In this document: positions 54,786 to 62,565 of the stretch, in pieces
Layout of the letters: the number at the start of each line of letters is the position of its first letter
How positions within the stretch are numbered: position 1 is the stretch's first letter
NCBI RefSeq assembly: GCF_023515995.1
Contig: NZ_CP097320.1
Span: 2,852,001-2,916,000 of the forward strand
DNA from: Candidatus Mycobacterium methanotrophicum
GTDB lineage: Bacteria > Actinomycetota > Actinomycetes > Mycobacteriales > Mycobacteriaceae
Length of the DNA: 64,000 bases
Reading direction: 5' to 3'
The notes under the pieces: model-generated
The model's input: the letters and a program-made list of their open reading frames with translations, nothing else
Told to the model about the DNA's origin: nothing
Database searches by the model: none
Position numbers and translations under genes: made by a program

Positions 54786-57237
54786 GAGTCCGTGCCCGAC
54801 GCCTAATTCTGTGCTTTGATCTGCGGATTCTCGGTGTGTCGGCGTGCGGAACCGGTCGGGGTGCTCGATAATAGATAGAACTAGTTCGCGCGTTTCTGAG
54901 GTGGTGGGATGATGGCCGGGATGACCGCGCAGCCGCCCCTGCCGCTGGCGCCGGGCGGCACGCGACCGGTCAGCGCGGCTGCGGCGATGGTCGAGGACAC
55001 TGACGGCGGGCGGGTGTTCGTGCACGGCAATCTGGCCTACGCCTGGGATGGCGGCGACACCGCCGGGCGCCGGTTCGCGGCGGTGTCGCTGGTGCGGATC
55101 AAGGCCGCGACCCAGCTCCAGGTCGCCGAGGCGTTCGCGGTGAAACCGGCCAGCGTGCGGCGCTGGGATGCCCGCCTGGCCGATGCCGGGGTGGCCGGGT
55201 TGCTTGCCGAACGCAAAGGGCCCAAACGCAAGTCGAAACTCACCGCCGACACCATCGCGGCCATCGGCGGTCTGCGCGACGGCGGCGCGTCCTACCGCGC
55301 CATCGCTGCCGAAACAGGGGTGTCGCAGGGCAGCGTCCGCGCAGCGCTGGTCCTGGCCTCAGGCGGAACCCGTACCGAGGAAGCCTGCCCGGCAACGGCT
55401 TCGGAAACTCCGCCCGAGCCCGAGCCCGAGGTTGAGGGGGAGGGTGAGCCTGAGAAGGATTGCCCTGCGTTGATTTCCAATGATCAACCTGCCGTGCAGG
55501 TGCCGGTGTTGGCCGATCCGGTTGACCGCGGCGCCGAGCGGGTGTTGGCGGCGTTCGGGTTGATCGGGTACGCGCCGCCGGTGTTCGCCGGGTGCGCCCG
55601 AGCCCCGCTGGCGGGACTGTTTTTGGCGTTGCCCGCGTTGACCGCGACCGGGCTGCTGGCCACCGCGCACGCCGTCTACGGCGAGTTGCCCAACGGGTTC
55701 TACTCGTTGGACACCATGTTGTGCGAGAGCGTGTTCCGCGCCCTACTAGGCCAGGCCCGCGCGGAGGGCGCGGCCCGGATCGACCCGCCCGCGCTGGGCC
55801 GGGTGCTCGGGCTGGACCGGGCCCCGGAGGTCAAGACGATCCGCCGCAAGATCGGGCTGCTCGCCGCGGCGGGAAAGGCCGGCGACTGGATCGCCGCGAT
55901 GGCCCGCCGGCACGTCGCGGCCCGCCCCGAGCAGGCGGCGGTGCTCTACGTCGACGGGCATGTCCGCGCCTACCAGGGCACCCGCAAGATCGCGAAAACC
56001 CATGTGCCCAGGTTGAAGTTCCCGGCCCCGGCCACGGTGGAAACCTGGGTCGCCGACGCGGCCGGGGATCCGCTGCTGGTGGTGCTGGCCGAACCGGCCG
56101 CCTCGCTGGCCTCAGAGCTGCGTCGGCTGATCCCCCAACTGCGCGCCTCCGTGGGCGATGACCGCCGGGTGCTGGTCGGGTTCGACCGCGGCGGCTGGTC
56201 CCCGACGCTGTTCGCCGATCTGGACGCGGCCGGGTTCGACACGCTGACCTGGCGCAAGGGCAAGATCGCCGACATCGACCAGAGTGCCTTCGCCGAGCAC
56301 TCCCATATCGACGAGCACGGCCGCACCCACACCTGGCGCCTGGCCGACACCGAGGTCACCCTGGACATCGCCGACGGCCCGCGCGCCGGGCAGGTGTTCG
56401 CGATGCGCCAGATCAGCCTGTTCGACGCCGCCATCACCCGCCAGATGCACATCCTGACCACCCGGCGCGACCTGACGCCGGGTGAGATCCGTCACCGGAT
56501 GGGGTCACGCTGGCGCCAGGAGAACCACTACCGCTACGGCCGTATCCATTTCGACCTCGACTCGCATGACACCTACCGCGCCACCGACGACGACGCGGAC
56601 CGGATGGTGCCCAACCTCGCCAAGAAGACCGCCTACCAGCAGGTCGAAAAGGCCCGCCGGGCACTGCATCTCGCCGAAACCGCCAGCGAAGCCGCGCTGC
56701 TGGCCGCCCACTCACCCCAACCCGGAACCTCGGTGGTGCTGACCAACGAGATGATCAACACCATCAACGCCGACGTGCACGCCGCCCAAAGCACGCTCGA
56801 CGCGGCGCTCGCCGCGCACCAGACGATCCCCGCCCGGCTACCGTTGTCGCAGGTCAACCCCGGCCAGCAGGTGCTCGACACCGAGACCAAGCTAATCCAC
56901 CACGCCATCCGCATCGCCGCCTACAACACGACCCGATCCCTGGCCCGCGCGATCGTCACCGCCACCGGCTACACCCGCGCCGACGACGAAGCCCACACCC
57001 TGATCCGCACCGCCCTGGCCGGCTCCGGCGACATCATCCCCGACACCGCCACCGACACCCTGCACATCCGGCTCGACCCACTGTCCGCGCCACGCCACAC
57101 CGCCGCCATCGACGAACTCTGCCGCGTGCTCAACGACACCAACACCATCTACCCCGGCACCAACCTCACGCTGCGCTACAGCATCAAATCCCACCGACGA
57201 CCGCGCAGCAATTCCTGACCTATGTCGGGAGTCCTGA
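54786..57237 (+). mobile_element. Unassigned insertion sequence with a large transposase
   Basis: The region between IS110 copy B and the IS5 remnant carries a single large transposase gene with 120 bp of leader. Exact ends are not resolved. CCCGAC occurs near both ends in inverted orientation (54794 and, on the minus strand, near 57224), but I cannot prove a terminal repeat or target duplication. Confidence 0.5.
54909..57218 (+). CDS. Large DDE transposase of unassigned family
   Basis: 769 residues, ATG 54909 after GAGGTGGTGGG. The N-terminus (residues 60-150) has two helix-turn-helix units (LQVAEAFAVKPASVRRWDAR and YRAIAAETGVSQGSVRAALV) followed by an acidic Pro/Glu linker. The catalytic core shows Asp in VLYVDGHVRAYQGTRKIA, Asp in VLVGFDRGGWSPTLFADLD and Glu in SRWRQENHYRYGRIHFDLD. 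The C-terminal 150 residues are helical. This architecture occurs in putative transposases of actinobacteria, but I cannot give it an IS family name. Confidence 0.72.
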   Translation: MMAGMTAQPPLPLAPGGTRPVSAAAAMVEDTDGGRVFVHGNLAYAWDGGDTAGRRFAAVSLVRIKAATQLQVAEAFAVKPASVRRWDARLADAGVAGLLAERKGPKRKSKLTADTIAAIGGLRDGGASYRAIAAETGVSQGSVRAALVLASGGTRTEEACPATASETPPEPEPEVEGEGEPEKDCPALISNDQPAVQVPVLADPVDRGAERVLAAFGLIGYAPPVFAGCARAPLAGLFLALPALTATGLLATAHAVYGELPNGFYSLDTMLCESVFRALLGQARAEGAARIDPPALGRVLGLDRAPEVKTIRRKIGLLAAAGKAGDWIAAMARRHVAARPEQAAVLYVDGHVRAYQGTRKIAKTHVPRLKFPAPATVETWVADAAGDPLLVVLAEPAASLASELRRLIPQLRASVGDDRRVLVGFDRGGWSPTLFADLDAAGFDTLTWRKGKIADIDQSAFAEHSHIDEHGRTHTWRLADTEVTLDIADGPRAGQVFAMRQISLFDAAITRQMHILTTRRDLTPGEIRHRMGSRWRQENHYRYGRIHFDLDSHDTYRATDDDADRMVPNLAKKTAYQQVEKARRALHLAETASEAALLAAHSPQPGTSVVLTNEMINTINADVHAAQSTLDAALAAHQTIPARLPLSQVNPGQQVLDTETKLIHHAIRIAAYNTTRSLARAIVTATGYTRADDEAHTLIRTALAGSGDIIPDTATDTLHIRLDPLSAPRHTAAIDELCRVLNDTNTIYPGTNLTLRYSIKSHRRPRSNS

Positions 57238-57407
57238 ACACGCTGCTGACCGCGATTCGGGCGATCGGGGAACGCGCCAATGCCGAACTCAAAGAACGCT
57301 GGCGGTGTCTTCGGCGAATCAGACTGTGCCCAACCAGAATTGGCCAGATTGTTGCTGCCGCAATCGTCCTATCAACTCTCCAGAGGGGAAACTACTGAGA
57401 AAACCTC
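57238..57407 (+). mobile_element. 3' remnant of a diverged IS5-family element
   Basis: The frame LLTAIRAIGERANAELKERW then RCLRRIRLCPTRIGQIVAAA ends in QRGNY-stop and the terminal TGAGAAAACCTC. It is clearly homologous to the last 50 codons and right end of the 943-bp IS5-family element but differs at many third positions. It is therefore an older, separate insertion truncated at its 5' side by the large-transposase element. Confidence 0.8.
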
Positions 57408-57452
57408 AATATCAGCAATCGCACGCGAATGCTCGATCACCTCCAGTGCAAT

Positions 57453-58395
57453 GACGTTTTCTCAGTAATTTCCGCGTTGGAGAGTCGATAGTACGATCGC
57501 GGCGGCAACAACTGCGCCAATCCTGGTTGGACACAGGCGGATTCGACGGAGGCAGCGCCAACGCTGTTTGAGTTCGGCGTTGGCGCGTTCACCGATGGCA
57601 CGCGCCGCGGTGAGCAGCATGTTGTAGCTCTGATTCTCCACGGCCAGGCCGCGGCCCTTGACCGGAGTGTGCACCCCGATCCCCGCTCCTTCGTAGCCCT
57701 TGTCGGCCAGCGTCGGCACCCCGTCGGCCGCGGACTTGTACAGCGCGCCCAGGCAGTGCGCGCGGGCGGCGGTGATGTCGTGCACGCTGCCCGGCTCGAC
57801 CTCGCTCGACCACACCGGGAACCCGCCCGGGTCGGCCAGTATCTGCACATTGCCGCCCTGGGTTTTGTGCTTGCCCGAATACCACCGGTGATGGCCGGCC
57901 TCGTTGCGCTCGTCCACCCGGTCGATGGCGATCAGCGTCCCGTCCAGCGTCACGTGCGACCACTGTTCGGCCTTGGCCCGGTCGAGCACTTCGTGCAGGT
58001 CAGGAGCTTGTTCGGCGATCACGTCGATCGCCTCGTGCAGATAGCGGTAGCTGGTGGAGATCGGCAGCCCAGCCTCCATCGCCAACAACCGGATCGGGGC
58101 GTCGTCGCGGAACCACCGCAGCACCAGCTTGGCCTGCGTGCGCACCGTACCCGACCGCCGCCCGGCCCGCGTTCTGATCTCGCGCCGGTGAACGTGCAGC
58201 AGCGCGGTCACATGCAGCAGGGTTTCCTCCGGCACGTCGCAGATGGCAGAGTAGGTGAACACGTGGGGTCCTTTGCAGCGGAGCGGGTTTCCTCGTCGAA
58301 ACCGAATCCTTGAGCAAGGACCCCACGCCCAGCCACTACGACACGCCGAAAACTCCAGTCACACCAGACTCACGAGCCCCAAGTGAGAAAACCTC
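57453..58395 (-). mobile_element. IS5-family insertion sequence, copy 2 (943 bp, inverted)
   Basis: Same length and ends as copy 1 but in the other orientation: GACGTTTTCTCAG at 57453 and GTGAGAAAACCTC ending at 58395. Its own 3-bp duplication AAT lies at 57450-57452 and 58396-58398. Together with copy 1 it forms a 4-kb inverted pair around the IS110 copy B transposase and the large transposase. Separate duplications show two independent insertions. Confidence 0.88.
57462..58262 (-). CDS. IS5-family (DDE_Tnp_4) transposase, copy 2
   Basis: 266 residues with the same translation as copy 1. The catalytic residues lie in VTLDGTLIAID, TLADKGYEGAG and RANAELKQRW. Differences between the copies are confined to a few bases, mostly outside the gene (for example in the first 50 bp of the transposase-proximal end). 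Confidence 0.9.
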   Translation of the reverse strand: MFTYSAICDVPEETLLHVTALLHVHRREIRTRAGRRSGTVRTQAKLVLRWFRDDAPIRLLAMEAGLPISTSYRYLHEAIDVIAEQAPDLHEVLDRAKAEQWSHVTLDGTLIAIDRVDERNEAGHHRWYSGKHKTQGGNVQILADPGGFPVWSSEVEPGSVHDITAARAHCLGALYKSAADGVPTLADKGYEGAGIGVHTPVKGRGLAVENQSYNMLLTAARAIGERANAELKQRWRCLRRIRLCPTRIGAVVAAAIVLSTLQRGNY

Positions 58396-58499
58396 AATAC
58401 TGGCTTTAAACCCAGCGGAGAACCGGCGACGTTCCATACTTGCGACTCCAATTCGGCTCGGCCTCAACAATAATCAAGGCGTTGTCCGAAAGTCGCCGG

Positions 58500-59261
58500 G
58501 CGGGTCACCCTGGCCCACCAGCAGCGCCTATCGCACGCGGCGTTTTTGGAGCTGGTCCTCGCCGATGAGGCTCACCGCCGAGACAACAGCTCAGCCGCCC
58601 GCCGCGCCCGCGAAGCCGGCCTGGATGCGGCCATGCGCCCCGACTCCTGGGACGAGTCCGCCGCGGTGCGCTACGACCGCGCCCTGTGGACCGACCTGAC
58701 CAGCCTGCGGTTTCTCGACGGCCCGCACGGCGCCCTGCTTCTGGGTCCGGTCGGGGTAGGCAAAACGCACTTGGCCACCACGCTCGGGCACATCGCCGTG
58801 CGTCGGCGCATCCCCACCTTGATGCTGCGTGCCGATGCAATGTTCAAGCGACTCAAAGCATCCCGACTCGACAACAGCACCGAAGCCCAGATGCGCCGAC
58901 TGGCCCAAATCCGGCTGCTGATCATCGACGACTTCGCCCTGCAGCCCATGGACGCCACCGCGACCGCCGACTTCTACGAGCTTGTCGTGGCCCGCCACCA
59001 ACGCGGCTCGACCGTGCTCACCTCCAACCGCAGCCCCGATGAATGGCTGGCCGTCATGACTGACCCGCTGCTTGCCCAATCGGCCATCGACAGGATTACC
59101 TCGACAGCGCACGAACTGATCATCGAGGGCCAGTCCTACCGGCGCCGCCAGAAGCCCTCAGTTGACACCAGCCCCAACGACCGCCGATCATCCCCAATAA
59201 GCCAAACAGGCGGTCCATAGTTGCTGGCCAACCGGTGGCCCCATCCTCATGGCAAATGACA
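58500..59261 (+). pseudogene. istB: IS21-family right copy: istB fragment and right terminus
   Basis: The sequence becomes IS21 at about 58500, at codon 31 of istB (TLAHQQRLSHAAFLELVLAD), and continues in frame to a normal stop at 59220. The right end is identical to that of the left copy, ending AAATGACA. IstA, the left end and the first 30 codons of istB are missing. Walker A (GPVGVGKTHLA) and B (LLIIDDFAL) are intact. Several residues differ from the left copy, so this is a related element rather than a recent duplicate. Confidence 0.85.
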
Positions 59262-59268
59262 ACGTCGA
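59262..59268. repeat. Right target-site duplication of the island
   Basis: ACGTCGA immediately after the IS21 right end TGACA. It matches 39210-39216. If the terminal A of the element is assigned to the target, the duplication is 8 bp (AACGTCGA), a usual size for IS21. Confidence 0.8.
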
Positions 59269-59623
59269 GGCTTCACACAGCTACCCGCATTTCGAACGCT
59301 TCCTCGCCGAGGTGAAGCGGGTGCTGCGTCCGGGCGGGCACTTCCTCTACGCCGATTTCCGCAACCGCGACGGCTTCGGCGCCTGGGAGAAAGCCATGGC
59401 GGAATCCGGTCTGCGGCAAGTCTGCGAGCGGGTCATCAACCAGGAAGTTCTGCGTGGCCTCAAGATGAACTCGCCACGGTCCAACGAACTGATCAACAAT
59501 CGGCTACCGGCCTTCTTGCGCAAATTTGGCCGCGAGTTCGCCGTGGTGGACGGCTCGTGGTTCTACAATGACCTGGAACGCGGCGAAATCGACTATCGCG
59601 CATACCATTTCGTCAAGGACTGA
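59262..59623 (+). pseudogene. Rv2952-like methyltransferase, 3' fragment
   Basis: VEASHSYPHFERFLAEVKRV, then LRPGGHFLYADFRNRDGFGA, and a C-terminal part ending EIDYRAYHFVKD match the second half of the Rv2952 methyltransferase family at its usual length. It joins directly to the 5' fragment that ends at 39216 (FDAVINV). An ATG at 59249 supplied by IS21 could start translation, but without the SAM-binding N-terminal half the product would be inactive. Confidence 0.85.
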
Positions 59624-59639
59624 GCAAGAGACGTAGGCC

Positions 59640-60425
59640 CTACAGTCCGTGACTGCCGAGCCAGGTGTGCATTCTCTCTGCGACGGCAATCCACCCAGGC
59701 TCGAGCATCATGTCGTGGCCCATGTTGGGAAAGAACTCCGCCTCGGTGTGGTATGCGCGTGCCGTTGCTCGTATTTCTTTCCGGGTGTGCGCGCCATCAT
59801 CGTGGGCCCCTAAGACCAGCAACGGGGTCGCCACACGTTTAGGCCGGGGCAAGTTGAGCACAAGGCAGTCGATCCCGACTCGTGTGCTCTCCTCTTGTAG
59901 CCGCATCGCGTAATCAGAGACTCGAGCTTCGGGCGTCTCCGCCGAGAAGAATCTGTCCCGCGCGAGATGCGGAGCGCTGATATATGGCAGCGCCTTACCT
60001 GTGAGTGACATTTTCGTGAAATGCCACGGGTGCCGTCTGATCCAGCGTAGGCCAGATCCGAGATTTCCCTGTGGAGGCATTGAGGCCATCAACACGCCGG
60101 CCGGAGCGTCGTGCGACTCCAGATATTTCTGGACGATGAAGCCGCCCATGGAGTGACCGATTACCACGGGTCTTGTGGGCAGACTGTCGGCGATCAAGCG
60201 GACATCATCGACGTAGTCGGCGAGCGAACAGATGCGCAGCGGCTTGTGAGTTGGGCTACCGCCATGTCCACGAAGGCTGACCGCCAGAGCGCGATAACCC
60301 TCGTCGGCGAAGAAGCTTAGGAAATGTTCATCCCAACACCATGCGGCGTGCCACGCGCCGTGGACGAAGAGCATTGGCACGGGGTGGGACTCAGTGACAC
60401 ACCCCTTGTCGATCACCTCAAGCAC
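59640..60425 (-). CDS. Alpha/beta-fold hydrolase
   Basis: 261 residues. The oxyanion segment LFVHGAWHAAWCWDEH precedes the nucleophile elbow VIGHSMGGFIVQ (Ser near 95). The acid is in LVLGAHDDGAHT and the catalytic His in FPNMGHDMML. The triad is complete, so an active esterase, lipase or lactonase-like enzyme is likely; the substrate is unknown. It is convergent with the methyltransferase fragment and divergent from the ketoreductase gene, in a lipid-modification neighbourhood. Confidence 0.85.
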   Translation of the reverse strand: MLEVIDKGCVTESHPVPMLFVHGAWHAAWCWDEHFLSFFADEGYRALAVSLRGHGGSPTHKPLRICSLADYVDDVRLIADSLPTRPVVIGHSMGGFIVQKYLESHDAPAGVLMASMPPQGNLGSGLRWIRRHPWHFTKMSLTGKALPYISAPHLARDRFFSAETPEARVSDYAMRLQEESTRVGIDCLVLNLPRPKRVATPLLVLGAHDDGAHTRKEIRATARAYHTEAEFFPNMGHDMMLEPGWIAVAERMHTWLGSHGL

Positions 60426-60566
60426 CGCGTTAGCCTAACCCTCAGCTGAGGCAACGAATGGGGTCTACGCGCGGATTTTTGGTGAGTGAACGCGCAGGCC
60501 GTAGTTCAAGGCACTCGGTAGTACCGTAACAAGACGTTGCTCTTCAGCGGGAAGGTATCGATGTGC

Positions 60567-61715
60567 ATGAACGGGTTTCGTTTCGGCATCGTCGATCCCA
60601 TCGTGAACACGCGCTTTTCGCCAGCCATGGTGCCGCGGATGGATTCCCTGACTGCCGCCGCGACAGGCGCGGACTCGTTATGGGTCGGCGACCATCTGAA
60701 CGCGCTGGTGCCGCAGTCGATCGCGACACCTGAGTATTTCGGCGTTGCAGCGAAACTGGTGCCCCATGTTGACGCCATCCTGGAACCGTGGACAATGCTT
60801 GGACACCTCGCCGCCCACAACCGGCTCCGCCGACTACGACTCGGTGTGGGCGTCACGGACGCCAGTCGCCGCAATCCAGCGGTCACAGCGCAAGCCGCCG
60901 CGACGCTGCATCTGCTAACCCGCGGCCGTGCCATCCTCGGTATCGGTGTCGGAGAACGTGAAGGCAACGAGCCGTATGGAGTGGAGTGGACCAAACCGGT
61001 GGCGCGGTTTGAAGAAGCCATCGTCACAATTCGCACATTGTGGGATTCGGCCGGGGAAGCTGTGTCGCGTGACTCACCATATTTTCCGCTACACAACGCG
61101 GTGTTCGCGCTTCCGCCGTACCGCGGGAAATGGCCCGAAATCTGGGTCGCAGCCCACGGACCGCGGATGCTGCGGATCACCGGACGCTATGCCGATGCCT
61201 GGGTTCCGTTCGTTGTGTCGCGACCCGCCGACTATGCCCGCGCACTCGAGGCCGTGCGCGCTGCGGCGTCCGACGCCGGTCGTGACCCGATGTCGATCAC
61301 GCCTGCTGTACAACGTGCCGTAGTCACCGGTTGGAATCGCGACGCCGTGGATGAAGCGCTGGACTCCGTCATCATAAAATCGTCGGCGCTCGCGGCACCC
61401 GCAGAAGCCTGGACACGTCACGGCGTTCAGCATCCACTGGGAGCCGACTTTTCCGGCGTGCAAGATTTGGTCCCCCAAATCATCGACCAGCAGAGCGCGT
61501 TGTCATACATCGCGAAAGTGCCGTCGTCACTCATGAAAGAAATCAATTTTCATGGGACACCGGACGAAGTCATCGACCAAGTAGCGGAATGGCGCGATCA
61601 CGGCCTCCGATACCTAAACGTTATAAGCGCCAGCATGCTTAACCCGCGCCTACACAAGGGTTTGGCGGCAAGCGTGCCACACGTAAAGGTCCTGCGCGGA
61701 CTCAAGAAGCTGTGA
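60567..61715 (+). CDS. F420-dependent phthiodiolone ketoreductase-like enzyme (Rv2951c family)
   Basis: 382 residues from ATG 60567 (60561 is also possible), about the length I recall for Rv2951c. It is an LLM-class F420 enzyme. [60 protein letters not shown] and [20 protein letters not shown] are near word-for-word the Rv2951c sequence as I remember it, as is the C-terminus [11 protein letters not shown]. Rv2951c reduces phthiodiolone/phenolphthiodiolone dimycocerosates, the step before methylation by Rv2952. Here the neighbouring Rv2952-like gene is disrupted. Confidence 0.88.
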   Translation: MNGFRFGIVDPIVNTRFSPAMVPRMDSLTAAATGADSLWVGDHLNALVPQSIATPEYFGVAAKLVPHVDAILEPWTMLGHLAAHNRLRRLRLGVGVTDASRRNPAVTAQAAATLHLLTRGRAILGIGVGEREGNEPYGVEWTKPVARFEEAIVTIRTLWDSAGEAVSRDSPYFPLHNAVFALPPYRGKWPEIWVAAHGPRMLRITGRYADAWVPFVVSRPADYARALEAVRAAASDAGRDPMSITPAVQRAVVTGWNRDAVDEALDSVIIKSSALAAPAEAWTRHGVQHPLGADFSGVQDLVPQIIDQQSALSYIAKVPSSLMKEINFHGTPDEVIDQVAEWRDHGLRYLNVISASMLNPRLHKGLAASVPHVKVLRGLKKL

Positions 61716-61989
61716 ATCACCAGAGCGATCAGCTGTCGAGCCCGGGCCGGTTGCAGTAGGCATGGAGGTGGATCAACTGCTCAGCCGGTTTACGGGTGGT
61801 CGGGCCGTTGCGATCAGGCGGGCAACACAGTGGCGCTAGGCAATCAAGAGTTACCGCGAGCAGCATATCAAGAGTTCTGCGCGCCTAAGTCACTCGTAAC
61901 TGGTCAGGTCCGGGCGGTGGCCGTGTGACTGGTGGGGCTTGTGATTCTTTGTGATCTGATGGGCGTGTCGCGTTGACCTTCGCGGCTGG

Positions 61990-62449
61990 CCGCCAATCAT
62001 GTTGGGGCGCCTGATGGTCGGCGGCGGTCAGATGAGGAGTTCATCGCTGACATCGCTGCGCTGCGAACCGAGAACGCCGCACTGCGGGTGATGGTCGAGG
62101 AGCATCGGGCCGAGATCGCCGAGCTCAAGCGGCAGCTGGGACAGAACAGCCAGAATTCATCGAAGCCGCCGTCGACGGATTCGCCGTTCGCCAGGCCCGC
62201 ACCGAAGTCGTTGCGCTGCAAGAGTGGCCGCAAACCCGGCGGTCAGCCCGGACATCCGGGATCGACGCTGGCGCTGGTCGACGACCCGGACGAGATACTG
62301 CGCCACGAGCCCGCCGCATGTGTCGGGTGCGGTGCCGGGCTGGCCGGCGCCGAGCAGATCGGCGTGGAGCGGGGCAGATCCATCCAATCCCCGCTATATT
62401 TCGGCGCGTCAGGGAAGACGTCCGTGTTCGCACAACTCGACTACTGTTG
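61990..62449 (+). pseudogene. IS66-family transposase (TnpC) N-terminal remnant
   Basis: The frame reads IADIAALRTENAALRVMVEE then AEIAELKRQLGQNSQNSSKP, then SGRKPGGQPGHPGSTLALVD, the coiled-coil, NSSKPPS and zinc-finger region of IS66 transposases. It breaks off after CVGCGAGLAGAE and ends at 62449. The DDE core is absent. No IS66 partner genes (tnpA/tnpB) are visible in the 270 bp upstream, which otherwise hold nothing I recognise. Confidence 0.8.
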
Positions 62450-62565
62450 ACCGACCGCACGTGGGATCGTGTCATGACGACGAGTCTCAATGCCTGAAAA
62501 CTGGCGTCGCCGTCGAATCCCGGCTGGGCCGGTGTTGACCCTCCCCGTTAGGTCGCAAGCGAGGC

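Larger units (their letters stand above)
39217..59261. mobile_element. 20-kb mobile island bounded by IS21-family ends
   Basis: Everything between the two halves of the methyltransferase gene. The left boundary is the terminal repeat of a complete IS21 element. The right boundary is the right terminal repeat of a second, 5'-deleted IS21 copy in the same orientation. A 7-8 bp direct repeat flanks the whole. The interior holds cargo genes and at least eight further insertion sequences or remnants plus a group II intron. It may be a composite transposon, or a circular replicon integrated by recombination between IS21 copies. Confidence 0.75.

Noticed and set aside
54684..55025. Possible missing N-terminal part of the intron reverse transcriptase to the right of IS110 copy B
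   Set aside because: Only about four codons (TPCQ) extend the RT frame across the target. Further upstream the sequence lacks the expected RPGR-type fingers motif and belongs to the next element.
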